64,000 nucleotides of DNA from an uncultured Desulfovibrio sp. (GTDB taxonomy: Bacteria; Desulfobacterota; Desulfovibrionia; Desulfovibrionales; Desulfovibrionaceae), in contig CAJUMQ010000005.1 of the NCBI GenBank assembly GCA_910587035.1, forward strand, positions 62,001 through 126,000, given 5' to 3'. Every line of letters begins with the position of its first letter. The stretch's first letter is position 1. The position numbers and the translations under genes are program-made. The notes below the pieces were generated by a model, which saw nothing but the letters and a program-made list of their open reading frames with translations, searched no databases and was not told where the DNA came from. Below are positions 33,753-42,810 of this stretch, one piece after another.

Positions 33753-36089
33753 CTACATAGCATCAGCACGTCTGCCCGTCAAGGCATTCTCCGCAGTACG
33801 GTTGTTGAGCAGACGGTTGCGATATGCAAGTATGCCTTCGGCCACGCCTTCTGCAATGGCATTGCGGTATTTTGCCGTGGCAAGATTCCGGGCTTCAGCA
33901 GTGTTGGAGCAATAGCCGACCTCCACCAGAACAGCAGGCATCTGCGCTCCCAGGAGGACATGGAAAGGGGCGGACTTGACGCCATTGTCTCGCACGCTGT
34001 ACTGCCTTTTTTTTAGGCGAAACATGGAAAGACGCTGAATATCGGATGCCAGCCTTTTGGATTCATCGGCTCTGGCATTGAGCATGACCTCGGCAAGCAT
34101 GTTCTGCATGTCTCCAAGGCGCTTGTCGCTGGCGGCATTTTCTATCATGGCAACCCGGGCAGCCTGCGGATTGCTTGCCAAGTCCAGAAAATATGTCTCA
34201 AAACCGCTAACCGCGGCATTGTCATGAGCGTTGACATGCACAGATACAAAAAGATCGGCTTTGGCCACATTGGCCAGCCGGGTGCGTTCGCTCAGAGCAA
34301 TGGCGCGATCCCTGGTTCTGCTGTAAATTACCTCAAGGCCATTTGCCTGCAACAGTCTGCCAAGGGCCAGGCCAATATCCAGGGTGATATCCCTTTCTGT
34401 AATTTTGTTGTGGCTGGTGCCTGGATCCTTGCCCCCGTGCCCGGCGTCAATAAATACCCTGTGGACTGTCAGGCCAAGCTGGCTGGCCATGTTGCTCACC
34501 TGGGTGGCTCTGGCTGTTGGGGGAGCCTTGGCTGCTATGACATTCTTTTTGCCTTTGGCAGCCACAGTTGTGGTGTTTCCAGGCAGCCTGGCATTACCTG
34601 CAGCCACGGCAAGCACTATTCGGCAGGGATCGTCCTCGTTTCGCGCTTCAAAGAGGCGCACATCCCGAAAATCAAATTGCAGACTGGCTCCGCCATTCTT
34701 TATGTCGCGCACGCGCACAGCCTGGAGCAGGCTGCCGTTGACAGTGACACCTTTGCGCACATCGCTGACAACAGCCGCATTTTCAAGATCGAGCACAAGG
34801 CGGGGAGGACGCCCCCTGGCAGCATCGATTTTGCGTAGTGTATATTTGGAAGGCGCGGACAGCTCAAGGCTTATTTCAACGCTGTTTTTGCCATGGGAAT
34901 CCCATGACAGAACCTGGAGCTCGGGTTTTTCTGGAGTCTTTTCCGCCACTGCCGTCTTTTTTGCAGGGGCCTTCTGCCCTGGAGCCATGCGGGCCAGCAT
35001 GCGCCTTGCCTGGGGAGCCATGTCGCCACGGGGATAGTCGCGAACAATCTTTTCCAGGAGATCATTGGCCTCGCTGCCGCCTTTTTTGCGATCCCAGCGG
35101 ATGAGCGCGGCATTGAACAGGGCATCATCGGCCAATGCATGCGCCGGATACTGGCGGCTGACATTTATGTACATTTCCTCAGCCTTGCGGCTGTCGGCAG
35201 AAAGGCGGGAACAGGCGGCCAGCGACTGCTGGCAAGCGGCAGCCTGGAAGAGCGCATTGACAGCAAGGCGATGTTTGCCAGCCTTGTGGATTTTTAAAAA
35301 TTCTTCCCTAAGCTCTTCCCAGGGCTGCCGCCAGCAGGATTTGATCTTGTCCTTGCCAAGAGCTGTCATTCTGGATTTGGCAGCGCGATAGCGCAAAGGC
35401 AGATCGCCGGCAAAGGCTGCGGCAGATTTTTTGGCAGATGCAGTTTCCGCCTGCTCATCGGCAAGCTGGCTGGTGGGGCGGGTAATGGCGGCCAGGGCTT
35501 CCGGAGCGGCCCTGCCGCGTGATGCGGCCTTTATGGCTTTTTCAAGCGCCTCGGCCTCGCCAAGCATATCGCCATTGGGATACTGCTTCTTTATGCGTTC
35601 CAGCAGTGTCAGCGCTCCCTTTTCATCCCTGAGCCAGGCCGCCCGCATTCTTGCAGCCCGGAAGAGTGCGTCGTCCGCCAGCCTGCTCGATGCATGCCTG
35701 AGGGCGACGGTTTCATAACAGTTTATGGCCTGACGGGCATCGGAGCGTGCGCAGGAGCGCGTGGCAAGCTGCTCGAATGCCTCGGCTGCCCTGAAAAGGG
35801 CTGCAGGCCTGTTTGGCCATGCCGGGTCTGCATTGTAAATATCGCGAAATTCCGTGGCCAGCTTTTCCCAGGGTTCCCTCTGCATGTTTTTTTTGTCATT
35901 GCGCAGGAGATTGGCAATGCCAGCCTTTGCGGCAACATAACGTTTTTCTGTGGGGGGGAGGCCTGTAAAGCCCGAATCGTAACAACATACGACAAGAATG
36001 CAGAGTGCGAAGGCAAATGCCAGGGGGGGAGCGATCCGATGCAGGATTGTCCTGTCCATTCCCATTTTCTGACTTTTATTGCTGGCCAC
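33753..36089 (-). CDS. AmiC-type N-acetylmuramoyl-L-alanine amidase with N-terminal TPR-like region
   Basis: A 778-residue envelope amidase that cleaves the MurNAc-L-Ala bond. Parts in order: a membrane anchor near residues 20-37 (LAFAFALCILVVCCYDSG), two repeats of a TPR-like module (RPAALFRAAEAFEQLATRSC about residues 90-110, and NALFQAAACQQSLAACSR, then ADDALFNAALIRWDRKKGGS), an AMIN domain (about 430-540) and the Amidase_3 catalytic domain. Zinc residues are visible in FIDAGHGGKDPG, ITERD, VHVNAH and VEVGYCSN. The start is a GTG at 36089 with AGGTGA seven bases upstream. It is not near other division genes. Confidence 0.92.
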   Translation of the reverse strand: MASNKSQKMGMDRTILHRIAPPLAFAFALCILVVCCYDSGFTGLPPTEKRYVAAKAGIANLLRNDKKNMQREPWEKLATEFRDIYNADPAWPNRPAALFRAAEAFEQLATRSCARSDARQAINCYETVALRHASSRLADDALFRAARMRAAWLRDEKGALTLLERIKKQYPNGDMLGEAEALEKAIKAASRGRAAPEALAAITRPTSQLADEQAETASAKKSAAAFAGDLPLRYRAAKSRMTALGKDKIKSCWRQPWEELREEFLKIHKAGKHRLAVNALFQAAACQQSLAACSRLSADSRKAEEMYINVSRQYPAHALADDALFNAALIRWDRKKGGSEANDLLEKIVRDYPRGDMAPQARRMLARMAPGQKAPAKKTAVAEKTPEKPELQVLSWDSHGKNSVEISLELSAPSKYTLRKIDAARGRPPRLVLDLENAAVVSDVRKGVTVNGSLLQAVRVRDIKNGGASLQFDFRDVRLFEARNEDDPCRIVLAVAAGNARLPGNTTTVAAKGKKNVIAAKAPPTARATQVSNMASQLGLTVHRVFIDAGHGGKDPGTSHNKITERDITLDIGLALGRLLQANGLEVIYSRTRDRAIALSERTRLANVAKADLFVSVHVNAHDNAAVSGFETYFLDLASNPQAARVAMIENAASDKRLGDMQNMLAEVMLNARADESKRLASDIQRLSMFRLKKRQYSVRDNGVKSAPFHVLLGAQMPAVLVEVGYCSNTAEARNLATAKYRNAIAEGVAEGILAYRNRLLNNRTAENALTGRRADAM

Positions 36090-36453
36090 TATATATCACC
36101 TGCCCGTGCTGCCATTTCGTGCGGGAGTCAGATCTGTGTAATGACTGGATACCATGCGCGCATCGGTCCGTTCCGCAATGAAACCGCAATTAACAGTTTT
36201 CGGATATAATCAGTTCTGGCCATATTATCGGTACAATTTGCAAAGTCTTAAGCCGTGCCAATAAAATGATTTTTTCATGTTTGTGATAATTGCAAATTAT
36301 ATTGACGGATTGGAAATATGCAAGGATATTTGCCAGGTTTTTTATAAAAAATAAATGAAATTTGCAAAATTCCACTCATCAAATTTTGATCCGTGAGACT
36401 CTTTATCCATGTGGCGGCAGCAGGATGGATTATTTCTTGCTGGAAAAGCCGCA
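36090..36453. other. 364-bp AT-rich intergenic region
   Basis: Between the start of the amidase gene and the end of the larC2-like gene, both on the minus strand. No gene seen. It contains several short AT-rich palindromic stretches (for example around 36351-36370), but no clear terminator or RNA structure. Confidence 0.5.
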
Positions 36454-36891
36454 TCAATCCCGGGTATGGCTGGCTTTCAGGCGCAGAGCCGGGGCGCCCA
36501 CGCCAAGATTAGCGGCAACGGCGGCAATTTCATCCGCCTCTGGCCTTAGGCAGGCACAACCATCAACTTCATAACTCTTGGCGCGTATCTTATGGCCGCA
36601 AACATTGGCTGTTGTGGCGGAGCGGGGAAGCACAAACCTTTCAATCATTGATATCCGCACTCCCAGTGTATGGGTATGCCTGAAAATTGCTGCCGCGGCC
36701 TTTTCCTCATTCCCCGGATGGCAGAGAACCTGGAAAAGCCCGGCAGGACGATTTTTTTTGCCAATGCCTGGAAGATATATGGCGTCCAGAATCATGGGGT
36801 CATCATTGAGGGCGCAGAGGGCCATGCCTATTTCCTCCCCGCTCAGATGATCCACAACCGTTTCAAGCTGGATTATTTTTTCACGCTGCAT
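36454..36891 (-). CDS. LarC C-terminal-half (LarC2-like) protein
   Basis: A 145-residue protein that resembles only the C-terminal half of LarC (DUF111): an opening LETVVDHLSGEEIGMAL (LarC reads 'ETNIDDMTGE'), a basic KKNRPAGLFQVLC segment ('KKxRPG...L'), and HTHTLGVRISMIERFVLPR ('ETTTLGVR...R'). LarC inserts nickel into the pincer cofactor of lactate racemase and related enzymes, using CTP. In Lactobacillus plantarum larC is split by a frameshift into larC1 and larC2. No larC1 lies upstream or nearby. The ATG at 36891 follows a run of eight G. It may be a stand-alone domain protein, or a decayed larC. Confidence 0.65.
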   Translation of the reverse strand: MQREKIIQLETVVDHLSGEEIGMALCALNDDPMILDAIYLPGIGKKNRPAGLFQVLCHPGNEEKAAAAIFRHTHTLGVRISMIERFVLPRSATTANVCGHKIRAKSYEVDGCACLRPEADEIAAVAANLGVGAPALRLKASHTRD

Positions 36892-37064
36892 GGCCCCCCC
36901 CAAAGGTTATTGCAGAAATTATTATGCATAATGATTAATGGCGCATCTTGCGTAAAAAAGCAGGTGAAATTATCATGTGGCAGTCATCGATGCCTGGCTC
37001 TTCCGGGATGATTCCCCATGTCCGACATACAGGCACAGGTGACAGCCAAATCAGGAGATGAAGA

Positions 37065-37733
37065 ATGCTTATACGCAACTGGATGACCCCCCGTGTTTTG
37101 ACTGTGACACCGGACACCTCCCTGCTGAAGATTGGAAAGCTAATGAAAGACAACAATGTGCGCCGTATACCTGTTGTCGACAGGGATGGCAATGTGAAGG
37201 GCATAATATCCGATCGTGATGTGCGCGATGCCTCTCCATCCAAGGCAACCACTCTTGACATGTATGAAATGCATTATCTCCTGGCTGAAATAAAGGCAAG
37301 CGACATCATGACGCCCAAGCCAATTACCGTTAAGCCTACGGACACGGTGGAGAAGGCGGCCATGCTGATGCTTGACAACAAGATTGGCGGCCTGCCCGTG
37401 GTGGACGCGGAAGGTATTCTGCAGGGAATAATTTCCGAGCAGGATGTGTTCAAGGCCCTTGTCAACATTACAGGAGTGCGGGAGGGCGGCTTCCAGCTGG
37501 GGTTTGCCATTGCAAACAGGCAGGGGGCAATGCGACCAATTTTTGACATGCTGCGCAGACGCGGCGCCCGCATCCTTTCCGTGCTATCATCCAATAATAA
37601 CGATGGTGAGCGGCATATTTTCATCCGCCTCAGGGAAATGGAAAGCCATGATGCGGAAAAGGAGCTGGTTGAGGAAATCAAGGAGTACTGCAATCTGCTC
37701 TATTGGGCGAAAAATGAAGTGCATCTGGCCTGA
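37065..37733 (+). CDS. CBS-domain protein, AcuB-like, with C-terminal ACT-like part
   Basis: A 222-residue soluble protein: two CBS repeats (about residues 1-60 and 78-135), each with the GI(I)SDRDV or GIISEQDV end, and a C-terminal ACT-like ligand-sensing domain (RGARILSVLSSNNNDGERH). CBS pairs bind adenine nucleotides and usually regulate another protein by sensing energy state. No target gene is adjacent. The start is preceded by a GGAG-like site. dsrC follows 211 bp later with its own promoter-like region. Confidence 0.88.
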   Translation: MLIRNWMTPRVLTVTPDTSLLKIGKLMKDNNVRRIPVVDRDGNVKGIISDRDVRDASPSKATTLDMYEMHYLLAEIKASDIMTPKPITVKPTDTVEKAAMLMLDNKIGGLPVVDAEGILQGIISEQDVFKALVNITGVREGGFQLGFAIANRQGAMRPIFDMLRRRGARILSVLSSNNNDGERHIFIRLREMESHDAEKELVEEIKEYCNLLYWAKNEVHLA

Positions 37734-37784
37734 CGGGCGGATATGGCGCGCTTTATGGGGGCATAAACAATAAAGGCAATTTCC

Positions 37785-37813
37785 TTGCAATACCTGTTTT
37801 TTTGTGTCATAAC
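37785..37813 (+). promoter_or_regulatory. Possible sigma-70 promoter for dsrC
   Basis: TTGCAA and CATAAC separated by 17 bp, 131 bp before the dsrC start. Each hexamer matches the consensus at four of six positions, so the call is weak. Confidence 0.3.
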
Positions 37814-37944
37814 CTTATCAGAAAGGGTATATGCAAGACCCTTTTTACATGGGGAATTTGGTAAAAGCCGTTTTTCCGGCTGCCACAGGCGCGACAATCC
37901 CGTTGTGTCTGTCAGAATTACATCTGTCCAAGGAGGACACACGC

Positions 37945-38262
37945 ATGGCTGAGATCACCTTTAAGGGTAAAAGCTTTGAAGTTGACGAGGATGGCTTCCT
38001 GCTCCGTTTTGACGACTGGTGCCCCGAATGGATGGAGTATGTCAAGGAATCGGAAGGCATTTCCGAGATTACCCCGGATCATCAGAAGATCCTTGATTTT
38101 CTTCAGGATTACTACAAGAAGAATGGCATTGCGCCCATGGTCCGCATTCTTTCCAAGAACACAGGCTACAAGCTGAAGGAAGTGTATGAGCTCTTCCCGT
38201 CCGGGCCTGGCAAAGGGGCATGCAAAATGGCCGGCCTGCCCAAGCCCACAGGCTGCGTATAG
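37945..38262 (+). CDS. dsrC: DsrC, sulfur-carrier partner of dissimilatory sulfite reductase
   Basis: A 105-residue DsrC. The C-terminal arm holds both redox cysteines, GPGKGACKMAGLPKPTGCV, with the last one second from the end: this is the true DsrC pattern, not TusE or RspA-type relatives, which lack one. DsrC receives sulfur as a trisulfide from DsrAB and passes it to the DsrMKJOP membrane complex. The strong AAGGAGG site before the ATG at 37945 fits the high expression known in sulfate reducers. The dsrAB genes are not in the window, as is common. A hairpin follows at 38280-38307. Confidence 0.97.
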   Translation: MAEITFKGKSFEVDEDGFLLRFDDWCPEWMEYVKESEGISEITPDHQKILDFLQDYYKKNGIAPMVRILSKNTGYKLKEVYELFPSGPGKGACKMAGLPKPTGCV

Positions 38263-38279
38263 CCAGCATCTGTTTATCC

Positions 38280-38307
38280 GGAAAGCGGAAGCCAGCTTCC
38301 GCTTTCC
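38280..38307 (+). terminator. Hairpin after dsrC
   Basis: Perfect 12-bp stem GGAAAGCGGAAG / CTTCCGCTTTCC with loop CCAG, 17 bp after the dsrC stop. No T-tract follows. Likely a 3'-end stabiliser or terminator. Confidence 0.6.
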
Positions 38308-38508
38308 ACTGTCATCCGCATTTGCGGATAATGGATGCGCCGTCTGCATAAAGTTTTCAGGCGGCTTTTCCATATCTGATGGTCTGAAAAAATCCTGTTC
38401 CAGACTTTTGCCGAAAAGATGGCCGTGAAGTCGGTATTGCCGTAGATCAGGCAGGCTGGGGCAAAATCGCGCCAATATTAAATCCATCCTGTTACACCCG
38501 TCCGCGCT

Positions 38509-40956
38509 ATGACTGAAGAATTGCCAGAAATGACAAGTGAGGAGCCAAAACCAAAGAAAAAATGGTTTCGGCCAGGCAAGCTGATCCTGATCCTTCTGGG
38601 AATTGTTGCCTTATGCGGTCTGCTGGCCGCCGGGGCTGCCGCGACTCTCCTTTACTGGGCATCGCGGGATCTTCCCAACATTTCCCGCATCTCGGACTAC
38701 AATCCTCCCCAGGCCACCACCGTGCTTGCGCGCAATGGCGCCGTTCTGGGCACATTGTGCCATGAAAAACGCTATGTCATAACCCTCAAGGACATGTCGC
38801 GCTTTTTACCCATGTCTTTTCTCGCAGCGGAGGACGATGCTTTCTACCAGCACATGGGTGTTGACCCCATGGCCATACTGCGGGCCGCCATCAACAATTT
38901 TCGCAAAGGGCATACTGGAGAAGGCGGCAGCACAATCACCCAGCAGCTAATAAAACAGCTTCTGCTCACCTCGGAGCGCAGCTATACCCGCAAGATGAAA
39001 GAGGCCATCCTGGCCTACAGGCTGGAAAAAAATCTCACAAAAAATGAAATTCTCACCATATATCTAAATCAGATATATCTTGGCGACAGGGCTTACGGCG
39101 TTGAGGCCGCAGCGCGCACCTATTTTGGCAAACATGCGGCAGATCTGACCCTTGCGGAATGCGCGGTCATCGCTGGCTTGCCCAAGGCGCCCACACGCTA
39201 TAATCCCTTCCGCTCCCCAGAAGCCGCCAAGGAAAGACAAATGTATGTCCTGGGGCGGTTGCGGGATCTCAAATGGATAAGCCAGCAGCAATACGCGCAG
39301 GCAGTGGCCGAGCCCCTGGTGTACTGGAGCATGCCGGATGGCATGGGCGGACCAGCCCTGTGGTATCTGGAAGAGGCCAGACGCCTGCTCATAGAATTTT
39401 TTACAGAGGCGAATCTCAGGGCTCTTGGCATTGAGACCACAAAGTTTGGCGAGGATTATGTTTACGAAGCCGGCCTGACTGTGCATACAGCCATGGCGCC
39501 AGAACAGCAGGATGCTGCCGGCGAGGCGCTCAAGCGTGGTCTTGAGGAACTGGATAAAAGGCAGGGCTGGCGCGGGCCCCTGGCAAAGGATGTCGCCGGC
39601 GCCGATTTTGGCGCCGGGTTTGCGCCCATCGATCTTGCTGGCAATGGCTGGGTGCAGGCTCTTGTGACTGCTGTTGACCAGAAGGAGGCCAAAGTCCTTC
39701 TCGGTGAGGGTTACAAGGGGGTGCTCCCTGTGTCCGGCATGTCCTGGGCCAGAAAACCCAACCCCAGAATCTCTGGCGCGGATGCTCCGGCAGTACGTGA
39801 TGCAAGGCAGGTGCTGGGTGTTGGCGATGTGGTATGGGTTTCAGCCATGCAGCCAGGCGGCGCAAAGTCCGAAAACGCCATTTTTGATCCGGCAGCCGTT
39901 GCCAGAAATGCCCCCGTATCCCTGCGCCTGCAACAGGAACCTCTGGTGCAGGGAGCCCTTGCCTCCATAGAACCCAGGGATGGGGATGTTGTCGCCCTGA
40001 TTGGCGGCTACAAATTTGGAGAAAGCCATTTCAACCGCGCAACCCAGGCCAGACGCCAGCCTGGTTCCAGCTTCAAGCCGGTGGTTTATTCCACTGCTCT
40101 TGATTTTGGCTTTACACCATCATCCACAGTGCTGGATGCGCCTTTGGTCTATGTCAATCCCTATACAAATGAAGTTTGGCGTCCATCCAACTATGAGCAC
40201 AACTACAAGGGAGAGCTGCCTCTCTGGCAGGCGCTGACACTGTCCCGCAACACCTGCACTGTCCGTCTTGCGCAGCAGGTGGGCATTGCCAATGTCATAG
40301 AAAGGGCCAAGGCCCTCGGGCTGGAGCCGGATTTTCCCCGTGAGCTGGCTGTCAGCCTAGGGGCGGTTGCGGTTTCGCCGCTTAACCTCACACAGGCCTA
40401 TGCAGCTTTTGCCAACCAGGGTCAGGGGGTGCGCCCACGCATCATCACTTCAATATTTGATGCTGCCGGCAAGGAGCTGTATAGCCAGCCGCCTGAGCAT
40501 TGGCAGGCGCTCAGCCCGCAGAATGCCTTCATGATGGCTACCCTGCTGAAAAATGTCGTCAATGCGGGTACGGGCTCGAGGGCAAAGATAGAGGGCAGGT
40601 TTATTGCTGGCAAAACAGGAACCACAAACGAAGAGCATGATGCCTGGTTTGTTGGGTTCACTCCCTATCTCGTGACAGGGATTTATGTAGGATATGACCA
40701 GCTCCAGCCCTTGGGCAGAAGGGAGCAGGGGGGCCGTACCGCAGCTCCCATATTCAAATATTACAGATCCGTGGTGGAAGAGCTTTACGAGCCCGAGGAT
40801 TTTGCCATGCCCGAGGGGATTGTAATGTCAGGCAATTTTGCCTATCGCGCGGATCAGCCCTTGCAGGGCGCATCCGCCACGGATGGCTATGAAGAATCCG
40901 GCTCTGCTGCGGCTCCCTCCCAGGAGGAGGAAGACCTGATGCGGCAGATGTTCTAG
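38509..40956 (+). CDS. Class A penicillin-binding protein (PBP1A-type)
   Basis: An 815-residue bifunctional murein synthase. An N-terminal cytoplasmic tail and one membrane segment (LILILLGIVALCGLLAAGAA) are followed by the GT51 glycosyltransferase (EDDAFYQHMGVDPMAILRA, GGSTITQQLIKQLL, NQIYLGDRAYGVEAAA) and the transpeptidase with active-site motifs SSFKPVVY (SxxK), SRNTC (SxN) and KTGTTNEEHDAW (KTG). The region between carries a PBP1A-like OB insert. The ATG at 38509 lacks a clear ribosome site. It polymerises and cross-links peptidoglycan. Confidence 0.95.
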   Translation: MTEELPEMTSEEPKPKKKWFRPGKLILILLGIVALCGLLAAGAAATLLYWASRDLPNISRISDYNPPQATTVLARNGAVLGTLCHEKRYVITLKDMSRFLPMSFLAAEDDAFYQHMGVDPMAILRAAINNFRKGHTGEGGSTITQQLIKQLLLTSERSYTRKMKEAILAYRLEKNLTKNEILTIYLNQIYLGDRAYGVEAAARTYFGKHAADLTLAECAVIAGLPKAPTRYNPFRSPEAAKERQMYVLGRLRDLKWISQQQYAQAVAEPLVYWSMPDGMGGPALWYLEEARRLLIEFFTEANLRALGIETTKFGEDYVYEAGLTVHTAMAPEQQDAAGEALKRGLEELDKRQGWRGPLAKDVAGADFGAGFAPIDLAGNGWVQALVTAVDQKEAKVLLGEGYKGVLPVSGMSWARKPNPRISGADAPAVRDARQVLGVGDVVWVSAMQPGGAKSENAIFDPAAVARNAPVSLRLQQEPLVQGALASIEPRDGDVVALIGGYKFGESHFNRATQARRQPGSSFKPVVYSTALDFGFTPSSTVLDAPLVYVNPYTNEVWRPSNYEHNYKGELPLWQALTLSRNTCTVRLAQQVGIANVIERAKALGLEPDFPRELAVSLGAVAVSPLNLTQAYAAFANQGQGVRPRIITSIFDAAGKELYSQPPEHWQALSPQNAFMMATLLKNVVNAGTGSRAKIEGRFIAGKTGTTNEEHDAWFVGFTPYLVTGIYVGYDQLQPLGRREQGGRTAAPIFKYYRSVVEELYEPEDFAMPEGIVMSGNFAYRADQPLQGASATDGYEESGSAAAPSQEEEDLMRQMF

Positions 40957-41026
40957 CTCAATCCGTTGATATTTGCGATAATCTGGCCATGCCGGCAGAT
41001 AAAACATCATTCAGTAAAGGGCGCAC

Positions 41027-41899
41027 ATGATTGCCATAGGTTCCCTTGTTGTTTTGGTCACGCCAAGAGGCAGACGTTATATCAGGCGCCTGGAGCCCGG
41101 CAACGATTGGCACAGCCAGGATGGCATCCTCGCCGTGGCGGATATTGCAGGCGCCGATTACGGTTGCATAGTCCGCACCAGCCTGAATGTGCCGGTGCGT
41201 GTTGAAAAGGCAACCCTTCAGGATTTGCTGATGGGCATAAAGCGCCAGACTCAGATTATCTATCCCAAGGATATTGCCTACATTTGCCTGAAGCTGGGGG
41301 CTGGCCCCGGGCGCACAATTGTCGAGGCCGGCTGTGGTTCTGGTGGCTTGACCCTGGCTCTGTCCTGGTTCTGTGGTCCAACAGGCAGAGTCATAAGTCA
41401 TGATGCGCGAGAGGAGTTTGTAAAACTTGCCAGACGAAATCTTGACTGGGCAGGCCTGGGAGATAATGTTGATCTGCGCCATGCAGATGTTGGCGAAGGC
41501 TTTGCTGCAGACGGCGCCGATGCCCTTTTTCTGGATATGCGGGAACCCTGGCATTGTCTGCCAGCCGCATTTAAGGCAGTAAGTCCAGGCGCGAGCATGG
41601 GCTTTTTGCTACCCACCGTTAATCAGGTGAACAGGCTGCTGCTGGCTCTGGAGAAAATGCCGGCAGGCGCCATTGAGGTTTGCGAGATTCTGCTACGAAA
41701 CTGGAAGCCGCTCCCGGACCGATTGAGACCACAAGATCGCATGGCTGCCCATACAGGATTTCTGATCTTTTGCCGCCAGCAGGAAAACTGCCCTGACTTC
41801 GATGGTTTCATGGCTCTGGACACCAGGGAGCGAAAGCAGGCGGCTGCCAAAAAATTGCGCATGGATACCGGTGAAGACGGCGCGGATGCTGCCATATAG
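41027..41899 (+). CDS. trmI: tRNA (adenine-58-N1)-methyltransferase TrmI
   Basis: A 290-residue SAM-dependent methyltransferase. The N-terminal part is a small beta domain (SLVVLVTPRGRRYIRRL), followed by PKDIAYICLKLGAGPGRTIVEAGCGSGGLTLAL (SAM motif I) and the catalytic-region motif LFLDMREPW. It makes m1A58 in the T-loop of tRNA. The C-terminal tail is charged and non-conserved (RERKQAAAKKLRMDTGEDGAD). It follows the PBP by 70 bp. No downstream gene on this strand. Confidence 0.9.
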   Translation: MIAIGSLVVLVTPRGRRYIRRLEPGNDWHSQDGILAVADIAGADYGCIVRTSLNVPVRVEKATLQDLLMGIKRQTQIIYPKDIAYICLKLGAGPGRTIVEAGCGSGGLTLALSWFCGPTGRVISHDAREEFVKLARRNLDWAGLGDNVDLRHADVGEGFAADGADALFLDMREPWHCLPAAFKAVSPGASMGFLLPTVNQVNRLLLALEKMPAGAIEVCEILLRNWKPLPDRLRPQDRMAAHTGFLIFCRQQENCPDFDGFMALDTRERKQAAAKKLRMDTGEDGADAAI

Positions 41900-42033
41900 A
41901 CTGTGATTTGTGCCGCCATTTTTATTTAAGCCGTGTGGCATTTTTACGCCTGGAGATGCCATATACTGCGGCTAAGCAAGCGCGCCTTGCGGAAAGTTGG
42001 CTGACAGCCATGCCAGCAAATTCGTCATGGCAT

Positions 42034-42057
42034 GTGTTTCATGTTCATATGAAACAC
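42034..42057. repeat. Inverted repeat GTGTTTCAT / ATGAAACAC
   Basis: Perfect 9-bp arms with a six-base loop, between convergent genes. The core TGAAACAC/GTGTTTCA also forms the hairpin at 22386-22410. Significance unknown. Confidence 0.4.
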
Positions 42058-42071
42058 GCTATAAATAAAAA

Positions 42072-42092
42072 GTGCGGGGAAAGCCCCCGCAC
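42072..42092 (-). terminator. Rho-independent terminator of the DJ-1/PfpI gene
   Basis: GTGCGGGG / CCCCGCAC stem around a five-base loop; on the minus strand it is followed by TTTTTATTTAT. It lies 20 bp after the stop at 42113. Confidence 0.88.
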
Positions 42093-42112
42093 TATTGTCA
42101 TATGCGTTCTGT

Positions 42113-42781
42113 TTATTCAGAGAGCAGTTTATGCACCGCCTTGCCAACGCTTGTCGCGGACATGGGATTCTGGCCTGTGACAAGTCTGCCATCCACAACG
42201 ACATAATCGCTCCACGGCTTGTCGCAGGAATAGATTGCGCCATCCTTTTCCAATTGAGTCTGTAACAGGAAAGGCACCACAGGCACGGTGCCATTGAGTT
42301 TTTCTTCCTCATTGCTGAAGGATGTAAGCCTGTGCCCATCGATCAGGCGTTTGCCATCCCCAAGAAATACGTTGAGGAGGCCGGCAGGCCCATGACAGAC
42401 AGCTGAAACAATGCCGCCATCCATATAGATTCTGGAGCAGATGTCAGCAAGAGCTTTGTTGTCCGGAAAATCCCACATCACCCCATGACCGCCCGCGTAA
42501 AAAATGGCCGCATAGTCCTCCGGTTTGATATCCTCCGGTTTCAGGGTATTCGCCATTATTTTACGCCATTGGGGATCGTTCCAGAATTTTTTGTTGATCT
42601 GATCATTGAGGTCAACGCCATCAGCCGGCGCCTCGCCGCCTTTGGGGCTGACCACGCTGATTTCGAAATCTCCGCCCAGCACTTCCCAGGGATGTGTAAC
42701 TTCTGAGAGGTAATAACCAGTGGCTTTGCCTGTATCGCCCAATTTGTCATGGCTGGTGACAACGAACAGGATTTTTTTCAT
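42113..42781 (-). CDS. DJ-1/PfpI superfamily protein (HchA-like)
   Basis: A 222-residue class I glutamine-amidotransferase-like protein. The nucleophile is the cysteine of SAVCHGPAGLL, with the glutamate and histidine region in FYAGGHGVMWDFPDN; this set matches the Hsp31/HchA-type glyoxalase III or deglycase group. The start ATG at 42781 has GGAGC five bases upstream; an in-frame start four codons earlier is less likely. It is probably a stress protein handling glyoxals or damaged proteins; enzyme activity cannot be fixed from sequence. It is preceded by the copper ATPase gene by 29 bp. Confidence 0.88.
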   Translation of the reverse strand: MKKILFVVTSHDKLGDTGKATGYYLSEVTHPWEVLGGDFEISVVSPKGGEAPADGVDLNDQINKKFWNDPQWRKIMANTLKPEDIKPEDYAAIFYAGGHGVMWDFPDNKALADICSRIYMDGGIVSAVCHGPAGLLNVFLGDGKRLIDGHRLTSFSNEEEKLNGTVPVVPFLLQTQLEKDGAIYSCDKPWSDYVVVDGRLVTGQNPMSATSVGKAVHKLLSE

Positions 42782-42810
42782 TATAAGCTCCATTTAATTA
42801 TGCTATGCCA

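Noticed and set aside
36351..36370. AT-rich palindromic stretch as an attachment or origin site
   Set aside because: Short and low in complexity, with no DnaA boxes or integrase gene nearby.
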